From assembly GCA_964652155.1 (NCBI GenBank), contig CAZZBK010000027.1, forward strand, positions 1 to 45,926: a DNA stretch of 45,926 nucleotides. Reading direction: 5' to 3'. A program made the translations under genes and the position numbers. The first letter of the stretch is position 1. Every line of letters starts with the position of its first letter. The DNA comes from CAZZBK01 sp964652155. Its GTDB lineage: Bacteria > Planctomycetota > Planctomycetia > Pirellulales > PNKZ01. Below, in pieces: positions 35,196 to 42,941 of the stretch. The notes beneath the pieces were generated by a model. The model worked only from the letters and a program-made list of their open reading frames with translations. It was not told the origin of the DNA and did not search any database.

Positions 35196-36125
35196 ATGCG
35201 TTGCTTGATTGCTGTTTGTCTGCTAGCCGTCCCGCTCTCAGCAGCGGAGCCGAAGCGACCGCAACCCAAGTCCGACTCCGCAGAAGCTCAGGAGCTTCAC
35301 GCTACGGATGCCGCGGTGATGAAACAAGTCGTCGGCTTCGCCGACGTCACGGCGGAACCAAAGCGGGCGGCACGATACGGGGGGGCGGGATTCGAATGGG
35401 TGAAAAGCAAGACGCACCGCTTGTTCGTGCATTGCGACGCGCAAGGGCACATCACCGAACTGCGCGGCAACGGCCCGTGGCTGTCGAACGAGGCCCTCGC
35501 CGAGGTCGCGAAGTTGCCGGAGTTGCGCCTGATTTACATGGACCATAACATTCCGCCGCCGGAGAGCGATGTACCTCACAGCCAGTTCGACGGCACTGGT
35601 TTCTCGGCGTTCAAAAACGGCAAGCTCGAGTGGGTGCTCGTCGGCCATGCACTGACGAACGAAGGGGCACGCGCGCTGGCATCCATTTCCACTCTGAAAA
35701 GCATGCACATCGAACATGCCAAGCGAGTCACCGGGGACGGAATTCGTCACTTCGCGGGTCATCCGACGCTAGAGCGATTCGCCTGGGGATGTCCGATTCG
35801 CTGGGACGAGGCCGCTTTTTTTGACACCGCCGCCTCGTTGCCGAAGGTGAAGGAACTGGTCTTCAAAGATGCGATCGCCACTTACGACGGCGGACTCTCA
35901 CGGATTCGGTCGCTGGCCGAACAACTGGAGAAACTTGAGCTACGAAGGACTCTGGCGCTTCCAGCCGATATCGATCGCTTTCGCGCGGATCATCCCCAAG
36001 CGGAGGTTATCACCATCCTTCCCGAGCACTTTGCAGAGGCGGCGACCAAGCTGAAGGGGCGCATGTCTCAGGAATTGAATGCGTGGGCTGAAGCCGAACT
36101 TGTTCGCCTCAAGAGTTCCCGTTAG
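35196..36125 (+). CDS. Exported LRR-like protein
   Basis: A 309-residue protein. The ATG at 35196 opens signal peptide MRCLIAVCLLAVPLSA; an ATG at 35136 overlapping the upstream stop is an alternative. The repeats run ITELRGNGPWLSNEALAEVA, LPELRLIYMDHNIPPPESD, LEWVLVGHALTNEGARAL and LKSMHIEHAKRVTGDGIRHF, and the protein ends with FRADHPQAEVITILPEHFAE. It matches the protein at 20888-21865 along most of its length (GNGPWL, ELR-I-MDHN, FSAFKNGKLE versus FDALSDSKLL, ADHPxA-ITxxP). It has no catalytic motif I recognise. It closes the second operon; no clear terminator follows. Confidence 0.8.
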   Translation: MRCLIAVCLLAVPLSAAEPKRPQPKSDSAEAQELHATDAAVMKQVVGFADVTAEPKRAARYGGAGFEWVKSKTHRLFVHCDAQGHITELRGNGPWLSNEALAEVAKLPELRLIYMDHNIPPPESDVPHSQFDGTGFSAFKNGKLEWVLVGHALTNEGARALASISTLKSMHIEHAKRVTGDGIRHFAGHPTLERFAWGCPIRWDEAAFFDTAASLPKVKELVFKDAIATYDGGLSRIRSLAEQLEKLELRRTLALPADIDRFRADHPQAEVITILPEHFAEAATKLKGRMSQELNAWAEAELVRLKSSR

Positions 36126-36140
36126 AGCGAGCGAGGGTGG

Positions 36141-36170
36141 TTGTGAAAGCGTTCAAAGGGAAGCTATAGA
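36141..36170 (+). promoter_or_regulatory. Possible promoter of the beta-helix gene
   Basis: TTGTGA (36141-36146) and TATAGA (36165-36170) are 18 bases apart in the 181-base gap before the beta-helix gene. Both match the sigma-70 consensus at four of six positions. A small palindrome, CGTGAGTCACG, lies downstream at 36269-36279. Confidence 0.3.
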
Positions 36171-36306
36171 ATAAGGCGGTTCTCAGCGACAGAAAACGGC
36201 AACAAGCGGTGAGATCAATGCGAAGTGATTGTAAGCATCCTTACATTCCGTTTCCGTTCGTCTCGTAACGTGAGTCACGACAGCCATGTCCAACGTGAAA
36301 CCAATC

Positions 36307-39300
36307 ATGAAAACTTTCTTAGCCATTCTGGTCGTGATGGCCTTCGCAGCGACCAACCACGCAGCCGAGACTTTTGTCTCTCCACGCGGAAGTGACACCG
36401 CTGCTGGTACCACTGAGTCGACCCCCTTTGCCACGATCGGAAAAGGCGTCTCGGCGCTCAAGGCGGGCGACACCTTGACGATCCTGCCGGGCGAATATTT
36501 CGAGTCCGTCGAGATGCGGAAGCTGGCGGGGACGAAGGACGCACCGATCACGATCCGGGCTCAACGCGAAGGCACCGTGCTGTTGCGCGGGGATGTGGAG
36601 GTGACGGGTTGGGAAGCGGTGGCGGGACTCGATGGCGTGTTTGCGGTGACGTTTGAAAAGACCGCGCAGGGCGTGGCTGATCCGCGCACATTGAAGCACT
36701 ACGAACCTGCGGCGACCGCGACGGAGATCAGCACGAAGCCGGGATCTTTCTTCCATGAGGCGAAAACGGGGCGTCTGTTGGTGCGCACGCTCGATTCGCG
36801 GCCTCCGAGCGTGCTCATGGTGTCGGTGACGAACAAGAATGGGATCGCTCTGGAAAACTGCGCGCACATCACGATCGAGGGGTTGACCTTTACCGGCTAT
36901 CAACATGCTGACACCTCGGTCTTGCTCGGCTCGCGCACACGCTGGGGAGTGCTCGTGGGAAAAAGCGACAGCATCGTGCTGCGCCGCTGCACGGCCTATC
37001 TCAATGCAGGCGGCCTGTGTTTCACGACCGGCACGGCGAACTCCGTGATCGAGGAATGTTTTGCTTTCGGCAATGCCTCGCGCACGATCGGCATCTCGAA
37101 TCAGATTCTGGGCTGGGGCGCGCAGGATTGCGTCTTCCGGCGCAATCGCATCGAAGGCTTCAACGGGGCGGCTGGCAGCCAAGACCAGATCACGTTCTAC
37201 AGCAACGGCGGACACGTGAACCTGCTGGAAAACAACACCGCCATCCGCGCGAGCTTCATGGACAAGGGCGATGCCAGCAACGTGCGCGTGGTGGGAAACA
37301 TCACCACGGGACCGAAGCCCGATTTCTACCGGCCCGAGGATGCGTCGAACCTGCGAGTTCAATACACCAACCCCTCAAAGCTGGCCGCGCAGTTCGCTGA
37401 TCCGGTCAAGGGTGACTTCCGCCTGCTGCCTGAGTCGCCACAGCGTGGTAAAGGATTGAATGGCGCTGATCCCGGCCCGAATACCTTCCGCGAGGAAGTC
37501 TTCTTCGTCTCGCCAGAGGGCGATGACGGTGCGCCCGGACTCTCGCCCGCGAAGCCGTGGAAATCGCTGAAGCACGCTGCAGCCAAAGCACAACCGGGCG
37601 ACACGATTTACCTCATGCCCGGTGTGTATGAGGAAGCGCTCGTGCCCGCGCAGTCCGGCACTGCGGAGAAACCGATCCGTTTCGTGCGGCGGGGTGATGG
37701 ACGCGCGATCCTCGATGGCAAAGGCACGTTGCCCGTGGGCATCGATCTCAGCGGACGCTCGCACATTGCAGTCGAGGGCCTCGTGGTGCGGAACTTCTCG
37801 CAGCATGGCGTGAAGGCAGAGAGGGGCGAGCGCATCACGCTTTCGAGTTTACTCATCCGCAGAGTCGGCGGCGATGGCGTGAGCATGACAGGCATCAAGA
37901 CACTCACGCTGAAGCATTGTTACCTCGGTTCCACCATAGGCGCGGGCTTGCGGCTCGCGCACTGCATCGACGTCACGCTACTCGGCAACAGCTTTGCCGC
38001 GCGACTCGTGTGCGATGCGCCGAGTTTGGCCACGTTGTGGTCGGACCGGAACCACTTCGCTCCTGCCGCGGCAAACTCGCCGCTCATCGAATCCGCGGGC
38101 GTCGCACACGCGTCCCTCACCGCCTGGCAACGGGCAAGCGCGCTCGACACCCACAGCCTTAGTGGCGACGCCGCCTTTGACGAGAATGGCGGCGGTCTCG
38201 CGTTGCGCGACGATTCACCGCTCATTGGACGCGGTCCACTGGCGGCGGCCATTGGACCGTTTTGCCGCCTGAGCGTGGAGCAACCCGTGGCTGTCGAGCA
38301 GTCGCGTCTTCACAGCGCCACGCCGACCACGGCGAATCTCGAATGCCGCACGCCTTCGGCGCCGGTGGAGATCACGCTGGAATGGGGAGACACGCCCACG
38401 CTTGGTCAAAAGCGCACCGCCCTCGCTGGCGTCGACCACTCGTTCAGCCTCACCGGCTTGCAGCCTGGTGCTACTTATCACGCGCGCTTCACCACTAACG
38501 TGCGCGAGACTCGCACCGTCTTTGCCACCGATCGCGACACGCTCCAAGCCACCGGCGATGCCACGCAGGCTGCTGTGATCTCCTTCACCACCCCCTTGAA
38601 AGCTGCGTCCGCGCGCACGCTGAATGTCGCCACCGACGGCGATGACCGCCGCGACGGCCTGACGCGCGCGACGGCCTGGCGCACGATCAATCACGCCGCA
38701 TCGCAGGCTCTGGCTGGCGACACCGTGCTCGTCCACAGCGGCACCTACGACGAAACCGTCATCGTGTGCGGCACCGGCAGCGCCGAAGCGCCGCTTACCT
38801 TCCGCACCGCGCCGGGCGCCGTCGTCTGGCTCACCGGCAGCGACCGCCTGCGCTCCACCGCCTTTTTGATCAAAGAGAAGAGCCACGTCGTGCTTGATGG
38901 CTTCCGCTTCCGCGATTTCCTCTCCGAGGAATCGAGCCACAAGAGTGTCGTCGTCATCATCGGCGGCTCGCACAACACGGTGCGGCGCTGTTTCTACGAT
39001 GGACGCGTGCTCAGCGGCTACATGAACGTCTTCCTCGGCATGAACGACAGCCCCGACGCCCTCGTCGAGAACTGCGTGATGATCCTCGGCATGGGCGAGG
39101 GCATGAGCCTCGGCACCTGCCCGCGCTCCGTGGTGCGCCACTGCGTCTTTTACAACAACAACATCCGCGCCCTCTCCGTCATGAGCGCCGTCACTGGCTC
39201 ACAGCACGATCCCGTCAGCGTCACGCACAATCTATTCTGCGCCGTCATCCCGGCCAAAGGCAGCAGCGCCTTCATCCGCACGCGGCAATTGCGCAATCTC

Positions 39301-39720
39301 GTATCCGATCACAACGCCTACTTCGACCGCATCGCGGAGAGCGAGCGCAGCATCGTCGAGACCATGTTCATCGGCGAAACGAAAGTCGGCCAACGGAAGC
39401 CCGGCTCTTACGACAACATGGACTTCACCCTCGCCGCGATCCGCACCGAGACAGGTAATGAAAAGCACTCCCTGTTCGGCAATCCGGGCCTTCCCGTCGT
39501 GAAGGAACTCTCCCCGCGCTACGACAAGGACACACCCGCCAACAACGAGCGCACTTGGCAGAACCAATGGATGTCCAACGAACTCCACCAGACGCGCAAG
39601 GAGATCCAGCCGCTCGACTTCCACCATTTCATAGCCGCCCCCGACAGCCCGCTCGCGAAAGCCGACGACGGCAAACCCATCGGCCTCGACCCGTCCGCAT
39701 TTGCACCAAGCGCCCCATGA
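36307..39720 (+). CDS. Large exported protein with three beta-helix modules and an FN3-like domain
   Basis: An 1137-residue protein from the ATG at 36307, which opens the signal peptide MKTFLAILVVMAFAATNHAA; an ATG seven codons earlier is possible. Three modules each begin with the same DUF1565-like motif: VSPRGSDTAAGTTESTPFAT near residue 16, FFVSPEGDDGAPGLSPAKPW near 398, and LNVATDGDDRRDGLTRATAW near 771. Each is followed by a GDT-(I/L/V)-x-PGxY-type strand and right-handed parallel beta-helix coils (ITIEGLTFTGY, IVLRRCTAYLNAGGLCF, VVRHCVFYNNNI). Residues about 675-760 (VEITLEWGDTPTLG, FSLTGLQPGATYHARFTT) look like fibronectin type III. Such proteins bind or cleave acidic polysaccharides; no lyase residues could be assigned. 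The last third is visibly richer in G/C-ending codons than the LRR genes upstream. Confidence 0.85.
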   Translation: MKTFLAILVVMAFAATNHAAETFVSPRGSDTAAGTTESTPFATIGKGVSALKAGDTLTILPGEYFESVEMRKLAGTKDAPITIRAQREGTVLLRGDVEVTGWEAVAGLDGVFAVTFEKTAQGVADPRTLKHYEPAATATEISTKPGSFFHEAKTGRLLVRTLDSRPPSVLMVSVTNKNGIALENCAHITIEGLTFTGYQHADTSVLLGSRTRWGVLVGKSDSIVLRRCTAYLNAGGLCFTTGTANSVIEECFAFGNASRTIGISNQILGWGAQDCVFRRNRIEGFNGAAGSQDQITFYSNGGHVNLLENNTAIRASFMDKGDASNVRVVGNITTGPKPDFYRPEDASNLRVQYTNPSKLAAQFADPVKGDFRLLPESPQRGKGLNGADPGPNTFREEVFFVSPEGDDGAPGLSPAKPWKSLKHAAAKAQPGDTIYLMPGVYEEALVPAQSGTAEKPIRFVRRGDGRAILDGKGTLPVGIDLSGRSHIAVEGLVVRNFSQHGVKAERGERITLSSLLIRRVGGDGVSMTGIKTLTLKHCYLGSTIGAGLRLAHCIDVTLLGNSFAARLVCDAPSLATLWSDRNHFAPAAANSPLIESAGVAHASLTAWQRASALDTHSLSGDAAFDENGGGLALRDDSPLIGRGPLAAAIGPFCRLSVEQPVAVEQSRLHSATPTTANLECRTPSAPVEITLEWGDTPTLGQKRTALAGVDHSFSLTGLQPGATYHARFTTNVRETRTVFATDRDTLQATGDATQAAVISFTTPLKAASARTLNVATDGDDRRDGLTRATAWRTINHAASQALAGDTVLVHSGTYDETVIVCGTGSAEAPLTFRTAPGAVVWLTGSDRLRSTAFLIKEKSHVVLDGFRFRDFLSEESSHKSVVVIIGGSHNTVRRCFYDGRVLSGYMNVFLGMNDSPDALVENCVMILGMGEGMSLGTCPRSVVRHCVFYNNNIRALSVMSAVTGSQHDPVSVTHNLFCAVIPAKGSSAFIRTRQLRNLVSDHNAYFDRIAESERSIVETMFIGETKVGQRKPGSYDNMDFTLAAIRTETGNEKHSLFGNPGLPVVKELSPRYDKDTPANNERTWQNQWMSNELHQTRKEIQPLDFHHFIAAPDSPLAKADDGKPIGLDPSAFAPSAP

Positions 39721-39843
39721 CTACCACATCTCTTCATTCTCTGGTTCAAGTGTTCCGGTCCCAGGCAAGACGAGCAGGTCGCCACGTTCGAGGCTCGACT
39801 CGCGGAGGGTGACAGTTTGCCCGGTGGTGGCCGCTGTCTGCGA

Positions 39844-39957
39844 TCTCACTCACCGCCGCCCTTCCCGTCGTTCATCGATGGTCACCACGAAGTGCACTTG
39901 TGTGAGGCCGTGCTCCGCAGCGCTCGCGAGGGCCGTTGGGTGGAAGTTGGTGCGTGA
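39844..39957 (+). pseudogene. Remnant: C-terminal tail of a Gfo/Idh/MocA oxidoreductase
   Basis: Read in the frame ending with TGA at 39955-39957, this stretch gives PPPFPSFIDGHHEVHLCEAV and LRSAREGRWVEVGA. The intact oxidoreductase at 22760-23923 ends PPPFPTFADGHREVLLCEAV and LRSAREGRWVEVGT, so only a few residues differ. No homologous sequence can be followed upstream of about 39844, so the rest of the gene is gone. It is either the end of a lost second copy or a fragment carried in by recombination. The plus-strand direction is the same as that of the beta-helix gene upstream. Confidence 0.85.
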
Positions 39958-40000
39958 CTGCTCCGATATTGTTCCGGCTACATTGTTCTCGCAGAATGAG

Positions 40001-40219
40001 TTACTCGTAGCGCAGCGCTTGAATAGGATCGAGTCGCGAAGCCTCTCAGGCGGGATAAAAGCCGAAGACGATACCGACGAGGCCAGAGACGGTGGCCGAG
40101 GCGACAATCGCCACGATCGACACCTGCGTGGGCCAATGAAGCAACACTCTAACTAGTTCGGCACCCGCTCTTCCCAGTCTGATGCCGATCGCGCCGCCGA
40201 TCAGACACAACCGCACAGC
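40001..40219 (-). pseudogene. Remnant: C-terminus of a MacB/FtsX-type ABC transporter permease
   Basis: On the minus strand this reads AVRLCLIGGAIGIRLGRAG, then VSIVAIVASATVSGLVGIVF, then GFYPA, a stop, EASRLDPIQALRYE and TAA. This is the last transmembrane helix and the conserved tail of MacB-like permeases, normally GFYPAxxAxxLDPIxALRYE. The Arg expected after GFYPA is replaced by an in-frame TGA (40046-40048), consistent with a CGA-to-TGA change. No upstream permease body can be found because the nuclease-like gene begins at 40318. MacB permeases form part of tripartite export systems. Here it is clearly dead. Confidence 0.82.
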
Positions 40220-40317
40220 GTCAGGCCCTTGCCAGAAAGAGACTTACGGCGACATTGCCGACGCGATTCTGGGAGCCCCCTCGCGATGGTGCCGATTCCG
40301 CGGAAAACCTGGCGGAA

Positions 40318-41640
40318 CTAGAGCTTGAACGTCTCAACGTCGTCGATGCGAAAGCCACGCCGCGAAACATGCAGCGCTCCGATCATGCTGCCGTCGGGAA
40401 AAACACTCCCCGAAAACCAATCCGGAAGCTCGCTGGCGGAAACTTGCTCCTCGACGTCGAACAGGAGCGATTGCGAGGAATTGTTGACCGACTTCTCAAT
40501 GGCACGAAGCGCATCGACTTCGATCCCGAAGATCGGCATGTGCAATTCATCCGGACCAAAGATGTGACGGTGAAAGAATGGACCGTCGATAAGCCAAGGC
40601 CACGGCATGCAGCAGGAATCGGAGGTGAACGCATATCGGCGGCCGGCGAGTGCGACGATAGGAAGCGTGTGCGGATGGGTGCGAACCTCTTCGCCGTTGC
40701 GGAGTGATTCTCCAGCGACAGAAAAGCCCATACCGATAAGCCACGCTCCGTAGTTGCCCCGTCGGATCCAGTCCTTGGGGTATTCGGCGGTCATATCGTC
40801 CGAATCGGCGGTGCTATCCGGATCGACAAATGCGATGAGTGACGGGTCAGCATGCGTGTCATCCACTTCCCGAAGGTACGTGCCGACGACAAAGGACTTC
40901 TTCGGTCGAGGCCGGAGACGTTTGGCCCATGCTTCGAGCTGCTGCAGCCCCTGGCTCAGGTCGCCTTTGACCGTACTCGGAGCAGAGCCGTTGGAAATAA
41001 GCCCTCCCTTCGCTTCGGCCAATGCGCTCTCTCCGTCGCGTTTCTCAAAGGCGAAGTCCGGGCGCTTTCCGGCATTGGCGCCGTCCGGAAACGACGACTT
41101 CACGATGTTTGTGAATCGGACCTTCTCAGCATGTGGGACCGCGTTCTTGTTAAATGCACGCTCGACCAATCCGGGTATGTGATCCCAGTAGCGGTAGCCT
41201 CGATCCTTCATAAACAAATACAGGACTGCTTCGCCGATTCGGCCTGAAAGCGCGGTGCGCGCTGCGTCCGTACGTGACAAGATTCCTCCCGGTCGCAAAC
41301 GAAGGTTCTCGCCATTCCAAACGACGAGATGCCGGTTCTGAAGATAGGTGCCGGCGGCGTAATCGTGCTCCTCCGCGGTCGAACCGCCCCGCGCTAGGGC
41401 AGTCTTGGCGACGGCGTGGCAGATATCCCACTCGCGAATCGACAGCTCTGACAGCGCATGGCCGAGCGCCGTCGTGCGGATCGCGGCCGGATCGGGCGGC
41501 CAATGGGGCTTGATGATCCGCCGTCGCGGGGCAAGAACGTCGGCTCGATCAACTTCGACGACGGGAAGCGCCGACGCGCCGGTGAGGCGTATAGCGAGGT
41601 CGGCGGTAGCGGGGTGACGTCCTGCCATAGGTGTGTTCAA
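40318..41640 (-). CDS. Putative PD-(D/E)XK nuclease-like protein
   Basis: A 440-residue cytoplasmic protein with no signal or membrane segment. Around residues 135-211 it has the layout of the PD-(D/E)XK nuclease core: a helix with an acidic residue (SGRIGEAVLYLFMKDRGYRY, Glu137), then RPDFAFEK (Asp195), about 13 residues later EAK (Glu209, Lys211), then a Gln-rich helix (LSQGLQQLEAWAKRL). This fold is used by restriction and DNA-repair nucleases. The rest matches nothing I recognise. It stands alone, flanked by gene remnants and facing away from the AbiEi-like gene at 42021, which suits a defence gene or an orphan of a mobile element. The fold is a motif-level inference; DNA cleavage is unproven. 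Confidence 0.6.
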   Translation of the reverse strand: MNTPMAGRHPATADLAIRLTGASALPVVEVDRADVLAPRRRIIKPHWPPDPAAIRTTALGHALSELSIREWDICHAVAKTALARGGSTAEEHDYAAGTYLQNRHLVVWNGENLRLRPGGILSRTDAARTALSGRIGEAVLYLFMKDRGYRYWDHIPGLVERAFNKNAVPHAEKVRFTNIVKSSFPDGANAGKRPDFAFEKRDGESALAEAKGGLISNGSAPSTVKGDLSQGLQQLEAWAKRLRPRPKKSFVVGTYLREVDDTHADPSLIAFVDPDSTADSDDMTAEYPKDWIRRGNYGAWLIGMGFSVAGESLRNGEEVRTHPHTLPIVALAGRRYAFTSDSCCMPWPWLIDGPFFHRHIFGPDELHMPIFGIEVDALRAIEKSVNNSSQSLLFDVEEQVSASELPDWFSGSVFPDGSMIGALHVSRRGFRIDDVETFKL

Positions 41641-41965
41641 AGGGAGCGTGTTCAGTCAGTTGCAGGCAAGGCGCCGGTCGTATTGAACTCCGCTTCGTCC
41701 AGTCGGCGAATCATTTGCAAGGAAGATACGTTTTGTGTTGCCGTTTATCGAGTCGTCATGCGTTTTGCGAATGGCCTGAGTATACGGTTCGCAAGGCGCG
41801 GATAAAAACCCGTCCATGATGCACGTCACTTTTGGAGAAGGAGCGGTGCGACGGGTGTGATGGATCGAGCATAGCAACGGCTGCGAATGTCGCCTATCGC
41901 GAATCAACGCATATCAACAAGGACCTCTCGAAAGTCCTACGCGAAAACTACTCGACTTTCATGTT

Positions 41966-41987
41966 AAGTTTCGTTGCAGTTAAACTT
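41966..41987. promoter_or_regulatory. Inverted repeat before the AbiEi-like gene, candidate operator
   Basis: AAGTTT (41966-41971) and AAACTT (41982-41987) are inverted repeats 10 bases apart, ending 33 bases before the ATG. AbiEi antitoxins repress their own operon by binding inverted repeats in this position, so this is a reasonable operator. The overlapping TTGACC at 41986-41991 could be a -35 element. Confidence 0.45.
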
Positions 41988-41996
41988 GACCGTGTC

Positions 41997-42009
41997 GGGC
42001 CGACGGCCC
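41997..42009. promoter_or_regulatory. Short GC palindrome directly before the AbiEi-like start codon
   Basis: GGGCCGACGGCCC forms a 5-bp stem with a 3-base loop, 11 bases before the ATG at 42021. No Shine-Dalgarno sequence is seen, so a hairpin here would sit in the ribosome landing zone and could reduce translation. Confidence 0.4.
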
Positions 42010-42020
42010 ATCCTTGAATT

Positions 42021-42761
42021 ATGACGACGTCCAAAACAACCCGTCTCGTTGCCGCCACCGTCCGCGAGCGCCTGCAGCGCGGCGGGGAACGATTGTGGCG
42101 GCTTGAGGATTTCGCGGACTTGCCGTTTCCGGCCGTGGCACAGACGCTTTCGCGACTGGCGAAAACCGGGGATATCGAGCGACTGAGCAAGGGCGTGTAC
42201 TACCGCAGTCGCGAGACCGCCTTCGGCAAGAGTCGTCCGAATCCGACGGCGATCCGCAACCTGGCCGCGACGCGGGCGACGTTTTTTCCGGCCGGGCTGA
42301 CGGCCGCCAATCTGCTCGGGTTCACCACCCAGCAATCGGCACGCGCCGAACTGGCGACTGCGGCCCAAAGTCTCCCGCGAAAACTCGTGGGCGAAGACGC
42401 CGTGATCCATACGCGACGACCGGCGGCCTGGACGCGACTGTCGGAGCACGACGCGGCGCTGCTCGATGTTCTCCGCAACGGGGGCCGCGACAGCGAACTC
42501 TCTCCCCAGCAGACCGTGAAGCGGACGTTGGCGCTCTGCGCCGAGAAGGGGCGTTTCGAGCGGCTGCTGGCCGTCGCCGCGACGGAGCCGCCCCGGGTCC
42601 GTGCGATGCTCGGAGCGATCGGCGAACAGTTGGGTAAGAAGCCGCAGGCGCTGCGCGTACTTCGGGCGTCGCTCAATCCCCTCTCGAAGTTTGATTTTGG
42701 CGCGCTGCGGACTTTAGCCTGCGCACGCCTATGGCAAGCCAAGGAGCACCGCCGCGCGTGA
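42021..42761 (+). CDS. AbiEi/DUF6088-like antitoxin-type transcriptional regulator, orphan
   Basis: A 246-residue protein. Residues 10-65 form a winged helix (RLWRLEDFADLPFPAVAQTL followed by SRLAKTGDIERLSKGVYYR), then TAFGKSRPNP. This is the pattern of DUF6088 and AbiEi-type antitoxins of type IV toxin-antitoxin systems. AANLLGFTTQQSARAELAT near residue 95 and RPAAWTRLSEHDAALLDVL near 135 continue the family's second domain. In AbiE the next gene is a nucleotidyltransferase toxin. None follows here: the downstream 180 bases hold only a RhuM-like remnant on the other strand. It is therefore an orphan antitoxin, or a stand-alone regulator whose partner was lost. Family call good; function inferred. 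Confidence 0.8.
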   Translation: MTTSKTTRLVAATVRERLQRGGERLWRLEDFADLPFPAVAQTLSRLAKTGDIERLSKGVYYRSRETAFGKSRPNPTAIRNLAATRATFFPAGLTAANLLGFTTQQSARAELATAAQSLPRKLVGEDAVIHTRRPAAWTRLSEHDAALLDVLRNGGRDSELSPQQTVKRTLALCAEKGRFERLLAVAATEPPRVRAMLGAIGEQLGKKPQALRVLRASLNPLSKFDFGALRTLACARLWQAKEHRRA

Positions 42762-42790
42762 AACCTCGCCGCTGCCCTCGGTCTGAATCG

Positions 42791-42926
42791 TCAAGCATTT
42801 CTTGACAGTTGCCCCCCCTTGTAAATCGCCTGCAAACGTCGACTTGTGTTCTGCTTGGTGATCCAGAACATTTCGGCCATCGCCTTCTGCGACGCTCCAT
42901 CTGTTTTGGACCTCATCGCGGTACAG
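42791..42926 (-). pseudogene. Remnant: RhuM-family (virulence protein) N-terminal DNA-binding part
   Basis: On the minus strand, SQKAMAEMFWITKQNTSRRL then QAIYKGGQL is read in one frame and ends at TGA 42791-42793. LYRDE lies just upstream in another frame. RhuM-like proteins begin with an LYxxE strand, then W-L-(S/T)-Q-x-x-M-A-E-L-F...T-x-Q-N-I-x-x-H-(I/L)-x-x-I-(Y/F)-x-E-G-E-L. The match is clear but shortened, frame-shifted and cut off. RhuM genes are common next to restriction-modification and mobile-element genes, which suits this stretch. Alternatively it could be chance similarity over about 35 residues. Confidence 0.55.
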
Positions 42927-42941
42927 CGTCCAACCGCTCGA

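Larger units (their letters stand above)
41641..42020. other. Divergent intergenic region between nuclease-like gene and AbiEi-like gene
   Basis: I see no convincing gene here. It should hold the promoters of the nuclease-like gene (leftward) and the AbiEi-like gene (rightward). A TATACT hexamer occurs on the minus strand near 41780, but without a good -35. The inverted repeats at 41966-41987 and 41997-42009 are listed separately. Confidence 0.5.

Noticed and set aside
39721..39840. Minus-strand frame ending LLVLPGTGTLEPENEEMW
   Set aside because: It looks protein-like for a short stretch but has no recognisable family and no start; kept only as possible further remnant.
41656..41907. 83-residue minus-strand frame upstream of the nuclease-like gene
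   Set aside because: No motif, no start signal, and it overlaps the likely promoter region.
42790..42806. GTCAAG/CTTGAC hairpin after the AbiEi-like gene
   Set aside because: The stem is short and no T run follows on either strand, so I did not call a terminator.
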